From CADCVW01 sp964251385 (GTDB taxonomy: Bacteria; Pseudomonadota; Alphaproteobacteria; Sphingomonadales; Sphingomonadaceae), in the NCBI GenBank assembly GCA_964251385.1, contig CAXUJK010000001.1, positions 806,001-870,000 of the forward strand: a stretch of DNA of 64,000 nt, in the 5' to 3' direction. The stretch's first letter is position 1, and each line of letters begins with the position of its first letter. The notes beneath the pieces were generated by a model. That model saw nothing but the letters and a program-made list of their open reading frames with translations, was not told the origin of the DNA and made no database searches. A program made the position numbers and the translations under genes. Shown one piece after another: positions 17,186 to 26,535 of the stretch.

Positions 17186-17917
17186 ATGATGACGACGGCA
17201 GCCGCCCGCCCCCTTCCGCAGCGAACGATCGCCATTCTCGGGGGCATGAGCAACCAGGCGACCGGGGAATATTACCGACTGCTCAACGAAGGGCTTAATG
17301 CGCGTCTAGGCGGGTGGGACAATGCCGAGATCGTCATCGTCTCGGTGAATTTCGGGAACATCCAACATTTCGTGCGAAACGACGAATGGGCGGCCGCCGA
17401 GGCGTATCTGTCGCGCAAGGTCGATGCGTTGAAGCAGGCCGGTGCCGAGCTGATCCTGTGCGTGTCGAACACCATGCATCGGGTCGTGGAGCCCATCATG
17501 GACGGGCGGGCAACTTCGTTTATCCACATCGCCGATCCGACGGGCGAAGCCATCCGTGCGGCCGGCCTGCGCAAGGTGGCGCTGCTCGGCACGATGCCGG
17601 TGATGCGCTCGCAAGAGCTCGTGGAACGCTATCGAGATCGGTACGGCGTCGAGTTGTTGATGCCGGATGACGACGACGCGACTTTGGTCGACCGCATCAT
17701 CTTCGATGAACTCGTGCGGCGCGAACTGCGTCCGTCTTCCAAGCAAGCATACCTCTCAACGATCGCGAAGCTGCGCGCAGCCGGGGCCGAGGGAGTCATC
17801 CTCGGGTGCACGGAGATATTCCTTCTCGTCGATCAGGACGACCTGCCCGACTTCCCGGTCTTCGATACTGCAGCCCTGCACATCGACGCGGCGGTTCGCT
17901 TCGCGCTGGGCGACTGA
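17186..17917 (+). CDS. aspartate/glutamate racemase family protein
   Basis: 243-aa cofactor-independent amino-acid racemase fold, cytoplasmic. Two lobes each carry a Cys motif: LCVSNTMH (Cys92) and LGCTEI (Cys208). The N-terminus ILGGMSNQATGEYY matches the family GGMS loop. In the first motif an extra residue lies between Cys and Asn-Thr compared with the usual C-x-N-T, so activity may differ. Two consecutive ATG codons (17186 and 17189) follow an AGCGAGG ribosome site; a 34-codon upstream extension is unsupported. Stands alone, just right of the IS3 element. Confidence 0.85.
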   Translation: MMTTAAARPLPQRTIAILGGMSNQATGEYYRLLNEGLNARLGGWDNAEIVIVSVNFGNIQHFVRNDEWAAAEAYLSRKVDALKQAGAELILCVSNTMHRVVEPIMDGRATSFIHIADPTGEAIRAAGLRKVALLGTMPVMRSQELVERYRDRYGVELLMPDDDDATLVDRIIFDELVRRELRPSSKQAYLSTIAKLRAAGAEGVILGCTEIFLLVDQDDLPDFPVFDTAALHIDAAVRFALGD

Positions 17918-18092
17918 TTGCTCACCCTAGAAGCAGGTAGCCCGCCTCTTCCCTCCCTCAGCAAGACATCGGTGTTAAAACCGGCCGGCTTGACACCAGC
18001 TGCTTGCTACAGCGTCTGCGAGGGCCGCCGAGCGTGAGAACGCTTATTGAAATCCTTGCAGCCGTCATGACAGATTTGCGTGCAGCTACAGA

Positions 18093-18152
18093 GACCCACA
18101 TGCGGACATCCGACGGCGTCTTCTCGCTTCCGACAAGCGGCCGTTTGTTCAT
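18093..18152 (+). repeat. intergenic 60-bp repeat, copy 1
   Basis: Begins GACCCACATGCGGACATCC and ends AAGCGGCCGTTTGTTCAT. It lies in the convergent gap (17918-18195) between the racemase and a TetR gene. The two ends match the other ten copies in sequence and spacing; the interior is variable. Confidence 0.75.
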
Positions 18153-18195
18153 CCACCCGTGAACCGCTCAACCGTCCGTGACCTGTTAGCGCTGG

Positions 18196-18771
18196 TTAGC
18201 TGGCATCCCGAATGAGCAATGCCCGAAGGTCCTGAAGCGCAAAGTCGAGCCGTTCCGCCAAGCCGGGCTCGGGCGTGTCGAGCCACGCGATCGTTGCATG
18301 GGTGAACGCGGCCATTCCGATTCGGGCAGCAAGCAAAGCCGGCTGCTCACCGACACCACGGGCCTGAAGCGCGGCGGCGAGCGCATCAGCTAACACTTCG
18401 TGCTTGGCCAGCTCGCGCTCGTGAAGCGCTGGCGTTGACGAGACCACCGCCTGTCGAGGCACGGCAAAGGACCGGTTTGCCTCCAACAGCGGCACCAGCG
18501 ATCGAAACGCATGAAACAGCACGTCCAGTGGCCCGAGCCCATCAGGCGTATCGGCGACCGCCTCCGTGAGTGCCGGGCGCAGCACCGCCTCCCCGCCGAA
18601 AAGCGTCTCCCGCTTATCCGGAAAGTAGCGGAAGAACGTCCGCTCGGTGACCCCGACGCGCGCAGCGATCGCGGCGGCCGTGGTCCGATCGTACCCGCGC
18701 TCGCGAAACAGCTCCAGCGCTGCTTGCTGGAGACGAGCGCGCATCCCGTCGGAGCTGTTTTGGTCGGCCAA
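18196..18771 (-). CDS. TetR-family transcriptional regulator
   Basis: 191-aa repressor-type regulator. Residues about 10-55 form the TetR HTH: ALELFRERGYDRTTAAAIAARVGVTERTFFRYFPDK in family order (key part VTERTFFRYFPDK). The C-terminal ligand domain is Ala/Leu-rich helices. It is divergent from the epimerase gene at 18864, and the 92-bp gap holds two palindromes, so it likely represses itself and that gene in response to a small molecule. Confidence 0.92.
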   Translation of the reverse strand: MADQNSSDGMRARLQQAALELFRERGYDRTTAAAIAARVGVTERTFFRYFPDKRETLFGGEAVLRPALTEAVADTPDGLGPLDVLFHAFRSLVPLLEANRSFAVPRQAVVSSTPALHERELAKHEVLADALAAALQARGVGEQPALLAARIGMAAFTHATIAWLDTPEPGLAERLDFALQDLRALLIRDAS

Positions 18772-18780
18772 GTCGTCCCT

Positions 18781-18821
18781 TGTCAGTCTCTGACATGTTG
18801 CCTATGTCAGTGCATGACATA
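18781..18821. promoter_or_regulatory. TetR operator pair
   Basis: Two perfect inverted repeats share the half-site TGTCA: TGTCAG-TCT-CTGACA at 18781-18795 and TATGTCA-GTGCA-TGACATA at 18803-18821. They lie between the divergent TetR gene and epimerase gene, starting 9 bp from the TetR start codon. Predicted binding sites for the adjacent TetR protein. Confidence 0.75.
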
Positions 18822-18863
18822 GGCCGGTTTTCATGATCGGCAGGTAACGAGAAGGAGAACGTC

Positions 18864-19754
18864 ATGCGAGTGTTTCTGACCGGGGCGAACGGCTGGATCG
18901 GTTCGGCCATCGCGCGCGACCTGCTCGCCGACAAAAACCAAGTGGTCGGGCTGGTCCGCACGAAGGAGAAGGGCGAGGCCTTCGCCGCCGTCGGCGGCAC
19001 CCCGCTGATCGGCTCGCTCGGCGACGTTGATGCGATCCGAGCGGCCGCGCGCGACACCGATGGGATTATTCACACCGCCTTCGGACTCGACTTCACCAAG
19101 ATGAAGGAGATGGCCGAGGAGGAGACCCGCACAATTCAGGCGTTCGGAGAGGCGTTCACCGGCACCGATAGGCCCATCATCGTCACGGGCGGCGTGCTGC
19201 TCACCCCGCCGGGTGAGGTGTTCCAGGAGGACGCGCGGCCACCGGTTCCACCCGAGTTCCCACGTGCGTCGGAGCAGTCGGCATTCGCGCTTGCCGAGCG
19301 TGGTCTGAGAACGATGGTGGTCCGTAATCCGCGGTCGGTGCACGGCCAGGGCGAGACGCACGGCTTCGTACCCATGCTCGCCGCAATCGCGCGCGAAAAA
19401 GGCGTGTCCGCCTGGGTCGGAGAGGGCGACAACCTTTGGCCGGCCGTGCACAGGCTCGACTGCGCACGCTTATATTGCCTCGCGCTCGAGCACGGTGTCG
19501 GGGGTGAAGCATATCACGCCATCGCCGAGCAGGGCGTGCCGTTCCGCCGCATCGCGCAGGCCATCGGTCGCCAGCTCGGACTGCCGTCGCGATCGATCGC
19601 GCCGCACGAGACGAAGGCGCATTTCGGCGGCATCGCCATGTTTGCAGCGGGAAACGGTCCGGCGTCTAGCGAGCGGACCAAGCGAGCGCTCGGGTGGGAA
19701 CCGCGGGAAGCCGACATCGTCGCGGACATCGAGCGGCCGGACTACTCCGCCTAA
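18864..19754 (+). CDS. extended SDR / NAD-dependent epimerase-dehydratase family protein
   Basis: 296-aa Rossmann-fold oxidoreductase of the atypical/extended SDR group. The cofactor loop TGANGWIGSAIA is at residues 6-17. A basic residue pair after strand 2 (VRTKEK) favours NADP. It lacks the usual YxxxK at the expected place, instead having SEQSAFALAERG, common in the NmrA/TIGR-like 'SDR family' members that cluster with TetR genes. Predicted target of the divergent TetR; RBS GAGAAGGAG lies 8 bp upstream of the ATG. Confidence 0.88.
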   Translation: MRVFLTGANGWIGSAIARDLLADKNQVVGLVRTKEKGEAFAAVGGTPLIGSLGDVDAIRAAARDTDGIIHTAFGLDFTKMKEMAEEETRTIQAFGEAFTGTDRPIIVTGGVLLTPPGEVFQEDARPPVPPEFPRASEQSAFALAERGLRTMVVRNPRSVHGQGETHGFVPMLAAIAREKGVSAWVGEGDNLWPAVHRLDCARLYCLALEHGVGGEAYHAIAEQGVPFRRIAQAIGRQLGLPSRSIAPHETKAHFGGIAMFAAGNGPASSERTKRALGWEPREADIVADIERPDYSA

Positions 19755-19837
19755 TCAGCCGCCTGCACGGGTGTGGTTCGCTGAGCTGTTCGGCGTAGGC
19801 TTGTGAGTGGCCGACCTGTGAAGCGAACGTCGGCGCC

Positions 19838-19897
19838 GACCCAGAATCTGCCACTCAGCACTACTGAGCGGCTCCCGGAAACCGGACCCTCGTTCAT
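19838..19897 (+). repeat. intergenic 60-bp repeat, copy 2
   Basis: Begins GACCCAGAATCTGCCACTC and ends ACCGGACCCTCGTTCAT. Lies in the convergent 270-bp gap between the epimerase and the GNAT gene; nothing else is seen in that gap. Confidence 0.75.
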
Positions 19898-20024
19898 CTG
19901 CAAGTTCCGGCGGCACCTGCCGAAGGAGAAAGCCCGCTTCTGGTGATTATAGGCGGCCCGGCGGACGCTCCGCCACTGCTGCCCGTCGAAAAGCGCTTAC
20001 CGCTCGTGCAGATGTTGCCTTGCT

Positions 20025-20558
20025 TCACGGCATCAGCGCATCGAGGCCTATTTCGTGTCTCATCCAACGTGCCTCGGGCCCGTAAGCAGCAACCTTCGCG
20101 GCCAGATCGGCCGAAGCAGCGGCTTCAGTGAAGCCGAGTGTGCGCCAGTAGCTGGCTGCACCGGCCACCGCTATCAGCTCCGCTGCTTCAAGTCCGTCGC
20201 GAGATGCCAGTTCAAATGCACGCGAGATGAGCGCTCGGCCGATCCCCAGGCCGCGCCCGGCGGACGACACCGCAAGATCGTGGATGAACAGAACCTCGCT
20301 AGCTGCGTCAGCACACAGAACCGCGCCGACCGCTGGCGGAGCCTGGCTTGGCCATCCGTGGGCGAGCAGATAGGCTACCAATGCTCCGCCTCGTGTGGCT
20401 GCCAAGCAGTATGAGGCTGCCACCTCGAGACGGCTGGCGAACGCTCTTTCCTCCTCCAGGAGGAACTCCGGATATGTCTCCGACTGGATCGCCAGTGCGG
20501 CCGGCAAGTCCTCAGGCTCCAAGGGGCGAACAGAAATGGCTGGCTGCCTGTGCGTCAT
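20025..20558 (-). CDS. GNAT-family N-acetyltransferase
   Basis: 177-aa acetyl-CoA-dependent acetyltransferase. The pyrophosphate-binding loop (Q/R-x-x-G-x-G/A) is visible as AGRGLGIGRALI after a core strand FIHDLAVSS, and the C-terminal part AASYWRTLGF is the standard final strand-helix. MTHRQPAISVRPLEPEDL at 20558 is the natural start; a 25-codon upstream extension is Arg-rich. Substrate unknown. It stands alone, with its 3' end facing the epimerase gene. Confidence 0.9.
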   Translation of the reverse strand: MTHRQPAISVRPLEPEDLPAALAIQSETYPEFLLEEERAFASRLEVAASYCLAATRGGALVAYLLAHGWPSQAPPAVGAVLCADAASEVLFIHDLAVSSAGRGLGIGRALISRAFELASRDGLEAAELIAVAGAASYWRTLGFTEAAASADLAAKVAAYGPEARWMRHEIGLDALMP

Positions 20559-20701
20559 TCTTCCTCGGAGGCGGTCATTGCCGCGGCTGGACGGGATCCG
20601 CGAACGGACATTTGCGGAGCTCGGGAGGATCAACGCACGAGGTACTTACACGAACGTGATCCAGTCTGTTACGCTGGCTTCCCGCATACCCCAGGAACGA
20701 C

Positions 20702-21863
20702 GTGACGGCTCGCCCTTTTCGGATCAGCATCCCGGATGCCGCACTACAGGACCTGCGCGGCCGGCTGGAAGCGGCCCGCTGGCCAGCATCGCTGCATGCG
20801 GACAGCTGGGAGGATGGCGCCAGCCTGTCTTTCATGAAGCGCCTCGTCGACCACTGGCTTCATCGCTTCGATTGGCGCGCTCAGGAAGAGCGGCTGAACC
20901 GGCTGCCGAACGAGATGATGACGGTGGACGGTCAGGACATCCACTTCGTCCATCAGCGGGGCACGGGACCCTCGCCCATGCCTCTCGTGCTGACGCATGG
21001 CTGGCCAGGCTCGTTCATTGAATTGGAACATATAATACCGCTCCTCACCGACCCGGGTGCGCATGGAGGCGATCCGGCCGACGCCTTCCACGTCGTCGTG
21101 CCGTCATTGCCGGGATATGGCTTTTCACCGGCGTCGCTGCGTGCCGGCGTGAGTTCCCGCGAAATCGCGATGTCGTGGCACGGTCTGATGGCGGGGCTCG
21201 GCTACAGCCGTTTCGGCGCACAGGGCGGCGATATCGGCGCCGGCGTTTCGACCTGGGTCGCCCGGCTATTTCCCGACGCCGTAACCGGCATCCACATGAA
21301 CTATTCCCGGTAGCTATCGGCCACCTCTTGGCGAGCAGATGCCACCGGTAACGGCAGAGGAGCAGGCATTTCTGGATAAGGGAGCATCCTGGTCTGCGCT
21401 GGAAGGGGCGTATGCGGCATTGCAGGGCACCAAGCCGCAGACGCTATCGTTCGCGCTGACTGATTCCCCGGTAGGTCTTGCTGCTTGGATTGCCGAGAAA
21501 GTTCGCTCCTGGAGCGATTGCAACGGCGACATCGAGAGCGTCATCCCGTTGGATACGCTCCTTACCGACATTTCGCTCTACTGGTTCAGCGACAGCCTGA
21601 CCGCCTCGTTGCGGCTCTATAAGGAAAACCGTCTCCGCCCGCTTGTCTTTGCGCCTGGCGAGAGAGTGACTACCCCGCTCGGGGTAGCGCTTTTCCCGTG
21701 TGAACTGCCGATGCCACCGCGCTCCTGGGTCGAGCGCGTGTTCGACGTCTGCCGTTGGACTCCTATGCCGGCAGGCGGCCACTTTGCCGCGCTGGAGCAG
21801 CCGGAACTACTGGCTGAGGATATTCGAGCCTTTTTCAGGCCATTTCGTTCAGAACTCTCATAA
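20702..21863 (+). pseudogene. epoxide hydrolase (EHN/alpha-beta hydrolase), frameshifted
   Basis: Microsomal-type epoxide hydrolase of about 387 aa if whole. The N-terminal EHN domain (RISIPDAALQDLRGRL, SFMKRLVDHWLHRFDWRAQE in parts) is followed by HGWPGS (oxyanion hole) and QGGDIGA with the nucleophile Asp. The frame stops at 21313 after HMNYSR, whereas a frame one base later reads GSYRPPLGEQMPP and continues through the cap to GHFAALEQPELLAEDI with the catalytic His, ending at 21863. One extra base (or two missing) near 21306-21310 explains it. As written the product ends before the Tyr cap and His, so it would be inactive. Confidence 0.85.
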
Positions 21864-21926
21864 GGCGTGTGTCCGCTATCTGGCCGGGAGTAGGCGCCGC
21901 TTGACCAACAGCTTCGCGGCCGCGAG

Positions 21927-21986
21927 GACCCTTAATCAGACATCCAGCGTGACATCAGCGCTGCCTCACTTTGGCCGTTCGTTCAT
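21927..21986 (+). repeat. intergenic 60-bp repeat, copy 3
   Basis: Begins GACCCTTAATCAGACATCC and ends TTGGCCGTTCGTTCAT. It is preceded by GCTTCGCGGCCGCGAG, an upstream box also found before copies 4 and 11. Lies between the epoxide hydrolase and the HAD fragment. Confidence 0.75.
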
Positions 21987-22142
21987 CATGGTTTGGATAG
22001 GAGGATGGACTCGGGCTCGTGATCAGTCGCGGTTTTGATCCGTCCTGCCGGCATCACGGGTCGTTACGGCAAGGCAATCAATAACGGCCCGCGCGTGATC
22101 CGGCCCGTGGCGATGGCGGGATGATCCGGCTAGGTCGCCCCC

Positions 22143-22475
22143 ATGCCGATCGAACTCATATGCCTCGATGCCGACGATACCCTTTGGCACAACATGCGCT
22201 TCTTCGATGCGACCGAGCAGGCGCTTTTCGACATGCTGCGCCCGTTTGGGGATGCGAAGGCCACGCGCGAAACCCTGGAGGCGTGCGAGGCGCGCAACCT
22301 GAAGCTTTATGGCTACGGAGCCAAGGGGTTCACGCTGTCGATGATCGAGACTGCGGTCGAACTCGGCGGCGACACGATCTCGGCCAAGCTCATTCGCGAC
22401 ATACTGGACGCAGGCCGCGCGCTGCTGGCACAACCTCCTGCCAAGTCGACGGTCAACGATGGCTTGGCTATCTGA
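22143..22475 (+). CDS. truncated HAD-superfamily hydrolase
   Basis: 110-aa fragment with the HAD motif I nucleophile loop LDADDTLWHN at residues 8-17 and the start of the helical cap. HAD phosphatases of this type usually exceed 200 aa; motifs II, III and IV (Thr/Ser, Lys, DD) are absent. The sequence loses family likeness after LIRDILDAGRALL and ends in AKSTVNDGLAI. The region after the stop contains repeat copy 4, so the 3' part has been deleted or replaced. Probably a non-functional remnant though the start and RBS region look intact. Confidence 0.7.
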   Translation: MPIELICLDADDTLWHNMRFFDATEQALFDMLRPFGDAKATRETLEACEARNLKLYGYGAKGFTLSMIETAVELGGDTISAKLIRDILDAGRALLAQPPAKSTVNDGLAI

Positions 22476-22559
22476 CCTGTTTGGCTGCCTCAATTTACTA
22501 GTCGCCTTTGTCGCGCTCGCAACTGAGCGGTCGCCGAACGGCAGCGTCGCGGCAGCGAG

Positions 22560-22617
22560 GACCCAGAAGCGGCCACTCACGGCTTTATGGACGGTTCCCA
22601 AAAGCGGACGCCCGTCA
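22560..22617 (+). repeat. intergenic 60-bp repeat, copy 4
   Basis: Begins GACCCAGAAGCGGCCACTC and ends AAGCGGACGCCCGTCA. Preceded by the GCAGCGTCGCGGCAGCGAG box. Convergent gap between the HAD fragment and a TetR gene. Confidence 0.75.
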
Positions 22618-22687
22618 GGGTTCGATCGGCTGAGTCTGGGCGCGTCTCTGCCAGCCGGCGGGCGGCTCGGCCCGAACCACGTCCATG

Positions 22688-23299
22688 TCAGCTTCGGACG
22701 GTGCGGAGCCCATCGGTCAGAAGTGCAACCATGCGCCGGGTGTCACCCTCGTCGTTGTGCGAGGCGGAGATGCACAATCTTGCGACCGCACGGAGGAGCG
22801 TCTCAGCGTCAATGTCGGTGCGGGCTTCGCCCGCCGACTCGGCGGCGGCAAGCAGGCCGCGCAGTGCGGGCCTCAGGCGCTCGTCGAAATAGGCCGGCAG
22901 GGCGTCGAAGGTCGGATCGCCCGAATGCAGCGCCTTCGCGAGGCCCCGCTTGGCCGCGAGGAAGTCGGCATAGCGCTGCAGCCAGCGCGCCAGCGCTTCG
23001 AACGACGGATATACGGCCGCCAGCACCGGAGCGGCGTCCGCGCATGCGTCGATCTCGCGCCGGAACACGGCGGCGACCAGGTCCGCCCGTTGCGGAAAGT
23101 GACGGTAGACTGTGCCAAGGCCCACGCCGGCCCGGTCGGCAATCTCTCTGACGGGCGCGTCCACTCCTGACGTCGCGAACACTGCAGCCGCCGCTTCGAG
23201 CAGGCTGCCGACGTTCCGTTGCGCGTCGGCGCGCTTGGGACGGTCGTTCGGGAGCTTCGGCGGGAGCATCTTGTCCCTTTCGACGGCGTCATCGGCCAT
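22688..23299 (-). CDS. TetR-family transcriptional regulator
   Basis: 203-aa regulator with a clear TetR HTH (residues about 28-72): SLLEAAAAVFATSGVDAPVREIADRAGVGLGTVYRHFPQR in family order, with GVGLGTVYRHFP as recognition helix. The C-terminal domain is of the common SACE-like TetR_C type. Divergent from the SDR gene at 23435 over a 135-bp gap carrying two matching palindromes, so autoregulation and control of that SDR are likely. Confidence 0.92.
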   Translation of the reverse strand: MADDAVERDKMLPPKLPNDRPKRADAQRNVGSLLEAAAAVFATSGVDAPVREIADRAGVGLGTVYRHFPQRADLVAAVFRREIDACADAAPVLAAVYPSFEALARWLQRYADFLAAKRGLAKALHSGDPTFDALPAYFDERLRPALRGLLAAAESAGEARTDIDAETLLRAVARLCISASHNDEGDTRRMVALLTDGLRTVRS

Positions 23300-23322
23300 G
23301 CTGACCAGCTACCCTTTACAAT

Positions 23323-23362
23323 CGGAACAACGTTCCATATCCAGTAGCGGAACGTAGTTCCG
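23323..23362. promoter_or_regulatory. TetR operator pair (GGAAC-N3-GTTCC)
   Basis: Two inverted repeats with the same half-site: GGAAC-AAC-GTTCC at 23324-23336 and CGGAAC-GTA-GTTCCG at 23348-23362, with centres about 25 bp apart. They sit between the divergent TetR and SDR genes. Predicted sites for the adjacent TetR. Confidence 0.78.
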
Positions 23363-23434
23363 CTTCCTTCAGATAGGCTGCCCGGTACCGCTTCGCCACC
23401 CCACCCCACCCCCGTTCAATTGGAGCACCCTCCC

Positions 23435-24190
23435 ATGTCCACCGACAACCTTCATCTCAACGGCAAGACCGCCCTCGTCACCGGCGGTAGCCGCGGTATC
23501 GGCGCGGCCTGCGCCAGGCTTCTCGCAGCGCGCGGCGCAGCCGTCGTCGTGACCTACTCAAAGAGCGCCGAACAGGCCGAAGAAGTCGTCTCCTCGATCA
23601 TTGGCAGCGGTGGCACGGCCTTCGCGACCAAGGCCGATGCGGCCGATGCCGAAGCCGCCAAGGCTGGGATCGCCCAAGCGGTCGAGAAGCTCGGAGGGCG
23701 GCTCGACATTCTCGTCAACAACGCCGGCATCGCCGAGCATGGGCCGGTGGGCGTGTTGCCGGATGTCGTTTTCGAGCGAATGGTGGACGTCAACATCCGC
23801 GGCGTCTGGCACACCACCTCCGCCGCGGTCCCGCACCTTGGCGATGACGGCCGGATCATCAACATCGGCAGCTTCTTCAGCGAGCGCATCCCCTTTCCAG
23901 GCGCCAGCGCCTACGGCATGACCAAGCATGCGGTCGCGGGCATGACGAAGGGCTGGGCGCGCGACTTGGCCGGCCGTCGCATCACCGTCAACACCGTCGA
24001 GCCGGGGCCGATCGAGACGGAGGCGAACCCCGACGAGGGTGAGCGATCCGCCCGGATCAAGGCCGCCGTGCCGCTCGGTCGCTACGGTCAGCCCGAAGAG
24101 ATCGCCGAAGCGGTAGCTTTCTTCGCCTCGCCGGCGGCGGCTTACATTAGCGGAGCGCACCTATTGGTGGATGGTGGGATGCTCGCGTAG
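23435..24190 (+). CDS. short-chain dehydrogenase/reductase
   Basis: Classical 251-aa SDR. TGGSRGIG at the N-terminus binds the cofactor, NNAG follows strand 4, and the catalytic Ser and Tyr-Lys are in NIGSFFSE and AYGMTKHA. Ser/Lys after strand 2 (YSKSAEQA) suggests NADP(H). The tail LLVDGGMLA is standard. The ATG at 23435 is preferred to a TTG at 23420. Predicted to be repressed by the divergent TetR regulator and thus inducible by a xenobiotic or quinone; the substrate is not readable. Confidence 0.92.
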   Translation: MSTDNLHLNGKTALVTGGSRGIGAACARLLAARGAAVVVTYSKSAEQAEEVVSSIIGSGGTAFATKADAADAEAAKAGIAQAVEKLGGRLDILVNNAGIAEHGPVGVLPDVVFERMVDVNIRGVWHTTSAAVPHLGDDGRIINIGSFFSERIPFPGASAYGMTKHAVAGMTKGWARDLAGRRITVNTVEPGPIETEANPDEGERSARIKAAVPLGRYGQPEEIAEAVAFFASPAAAYISGAHLLVDGGMLA

Positions 24191-24395
24191 GCGAGCTGCG
24201 CGGGCGAACATCGTTCCACGTTCGCCCGCTTTCCCCACGGCTTGAGCTGTTGCTGGAGCGCCTGCCATGCGTCTGGCGCGTAGTTGCCGAACAGATGACT
24301 GGCTCGGCCAACAAGCCATCCACATCGATCCACTGCACCGCGTCTGAGGCTGGTCGGCCTTTTATCTCCACGTGCCTGTTCCCAGATGGCAAGCG

Positions 24396-25049
24396 ATGGC
24401 AATGCTTCTCCTGGCGGGTGCCACCGGTCTGGTCGGCACGGCGGCGTTGAAGCTGTTGTTGGCGGACGAGCGCGTGACACGGGTCGTGGCACCGACGCGC
24501 TGGGCGCTTTCGCCACATGCGAAGTTGCTGAACCCGGTCGTGGACAGCACCGATATCCCGTACGATGCCGACTGGTGGGTGGCCGATGGTGCGATCTGCG
24601 CGCTGGGAACGACGCGGGCCAAGTCCCCGTCGGCCGCTGCCTATCAAGCGATCGATTATGACTACGCGCTCGCTATCGCGACACAGGTCCGCAAGGGCGG
24701 CGCGACGCGCTTTGCGCTGACCTCTTCCATGGGGGCGGATGCGCGGTCGCGGTTTCGCTATACGCGCACCAAGGGCGCGCTTGAGGACGCCGTCGATCGC
24801 CTAGGCTTCCCATCGCTGACGATCCTGCGCCCGGGCTTCCTGGGCGGAGAGCGTGAGGAGGATCGCCCGGTCGAGCGGATTCTCGGCCCGCTGCTGCGCA
24901 TCGCTGCTCCGATCATGCCCGCCGCTGCCCGCACCAGTCCGGCACCGACGGTCGCGGCGCTGCTGGTGGAGGGGGCGCTCGGCGGCGGCCCCGGACGGCA
25001 CGTCATCGGTTCCGCCGAAATCGCCCGCGCCGCCGACGGCCGCCGCTGA
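24396..25049 (+). CDS. NAD(P)H-binding oxidoreductase (HTATIP2/NmrA-like)
   Basis: About 217-aa Rossmann protein. The dinucleotide loop is LLAGATGLVG near the N-terminus, followed by VVAPTRWAL, CALGTTRAKSPS and the characteristic SSMGADARSRFRYTRTKGALED, shortened here to YTRTKG where Tyr and Lys occupy the SDR-like active positions. Starts possible at GTG 24372, ATG 24396 and ATG 24402; the ATG at 24396 puts the loop at the usual distance. Its stop is directly followed by the ATG of the MBL-fold gene, indicating one operon. Confidence 0.85.
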   Translation: MAMLLLAGATGLVGTAALKLLLADERVTRVVAPTRWALSPHAKLLNPVVDSTDIPYDADWWVADGAICALGTTRAKSPSAAAYQAIDYDYALAIATQVRKGGATRFALTSSMGADARSRFRYTRTKGALEDAVDRLGFPSLTILRPGFLGGEREEDRPVERILGPLLRIAAPIMPAAARTSPAPTVAALLVEGALGGGPGRHVIGSAEIARAADGRR

Positions 25050-26045
25050 ATGCCGCGCAACCCCTATCATGATGGGCCGGTCACCGATCATTTCGACGGC
25101 ACGCGCTTCTTCAACCCGGGCGAGCCGGAGACCGACCGGACGTTGAAGCAGGTGCTTCGCTGGCGGCGCTCCAGTCCCGACAACCCATGGCCGGGATCGG
25201 TGGCGGTGACGCCAGTCGTCCCCGATGCTCGGGTCGAGGGATTGCGCGTGACGATGGTCGGCCACGCCACGTTGCTGATCCAGGTCGCGGGTCTCAACCT
25301 GCTGACCGACCCGGTCTGGTCCGATCGCGCCAGCCCGCTGGCTTTCGCCGGACCCAGGCGGGTTACCGCGCCGGGCGTGAGGATCGAGGATCTTCCGCCG
25401 ATCGATGCGATCCTGCTGTCGCACAATCGTTATGACCATCTCGACATCGCGACGCTGAAGACGCTGCACGAACGGGCGGTCCTACCGATCGTCACGCCAC
25501 TGATCGTCACGCCGTTGGGCAACGACGCCATCGTGCGGCGCCATATCCTGGCCGCCCGGATAAAGGCGGGCGACTGGGGCGCCGAGGTCGAGATCGCGCC
25601 GGGAGCGCAAGTTCACATCGTGCCCGCCACCCATTGGTCGTCACGCGGCATCCGCGACCGGCGGATGGCCCTGTGGAGCGGCTTCATGGTCCGGGCGGGA
25701 GGACGGCTCGTCTACTTCGCCGGCGACACGGGGTACGGCACTGGCCGGATCTTCCGCGGGATGCGCGAGCGCTTCGGTCCGCCGGACCTCGCTCTTCTGC
25801 CGATCGGTGCTTACGATCCGCGCTGGTTCATGGCGGCACAGCATGTCGACCCCGAAGAAGCCATCCAGATCATGCGCGACCTCGATGCACGCGCCGCAGT
25901 TGGCATCCATTGGGGCACCCTCAAGCTGACCGACGAGCCGCGCGACGAGCCTGCGATGCGGCTGGCCGCTCGGCTTGCGGCGGCAGGCATCGAGCCGAGC
26001 GCCTTTATCGCGATGCAGCCGGGCGACGTGGCGGAGTTCAACTGA
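25050..26045 (+). CDS. MBL-fold metallohydrolase (UlaG / NAPE-PLD-like)
   Basis: 331-aa metallo-beta-lactamase fold hydrolase. Metal-binding motifs: SHNRYDHLD (the Asn-x-Tyr-Asp-His version seen in NAPE-hydrolysing phospholipase D relatives), THWSSRG, FAGDTGYG and GIHWGT. The N-terminus HATLLIQVAGLNLLTDPVW is the standard first beta pair. No signal peptide. Directly abuts the oxidoreductase gene (TGA-ATG), so they act in one transcript; a role in phospholipid or lactone hydrolysis is possible but unproven. Confidence 0.9.
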   Translation: MPRNPYHDGPVTDHFDGTRFFNPGEPETDRTLKQVLRWRRSSPDNPWPGSVAVTPVVPDARVEGLRVTMVGHATLLIQVAGLNLLTDPVWSDRASPLAFAGPRRVTAPGVRIEDLPPIDAILLSHNRYDHLDIATLKTLHERAVLPIVTPLIVTPLGNDAIVRRHILAARIKAGDWGAEVEIAPGAQVHIVPATHWSSRGIRDRRMALWSGFMVRAGGRLVYFAGDTGYGTGRIFRGMRERFGPPDLALLPIGAYDPRWFMAAQHVDPEEAIQIMRDLDARAAVGIHWGTLKLTDEPRDEPAMRLAARLAAAGIEPSAFIAMQPGDVAEFN

Positions 26046-26190
26046 CCGTCAGACGTAGCGAAGCCTTGCGATCAGTGCTGCGCATATAGGCCGAAGAAGC
26101 GTCATGCCCGACCACCGTCAGCCCCGCAGCAGGGCCACAACTCAGCCAGCTGCCAGCTTACACGTCGAAGGACGGGCGCTCAGTTCGAAC

Positions 26191-26250
26191 GACCCACGAT
26201 CGGACATTCGGTGCTGGTCATCGGCTTCCCAGGAGCGGACGTTCATTCAT
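26191..26250 (+). repeat. intergenic 60-bp repeat, copy 5
   Basis: Begins GACCCACGATCGGACATTC and ends AGCGGACGTTCATTCAT. Lies in the 490-bp gap 26046-26535, otherwise without a gene; the gap also has a GTTAA-N6-TTAAC palindrome at 26485-26500 shortly before the lipoprotein gene. Confidence 0.75.
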
Positions 26251-26535
26251 TTAGGCCGCTGGGGCCTCACGCAGTCTCTCGCACCTATCCGACAAGCGCG
26301 TTACAGCACATAACGGGAAAATCGCGCTCCCGCTTTCAAACGAGCGGCTTGGAACCAGGAAGCAAGATGTGATCAGCGCATCCTGTTCTTTAGATCGTTG
26401 TCGCAGGCGGTTTACGCAACTAATGCGCAGTGCGATCACCGCTGCGGTCGAGCTAAAATCGCGGCTGACCGTTGACGCGTCGCTGTTAACGTGCATTAAC
26501 TCACATGATTGAACCTGCCGCTTGGAGGTTTGAAC

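Noticed and set aside
24372..24395. GTG start for the HTATIP2-like gene
   Set aside because: Would add eight residues with no family likeness; ATG 24396 fits the Rossmann start better.
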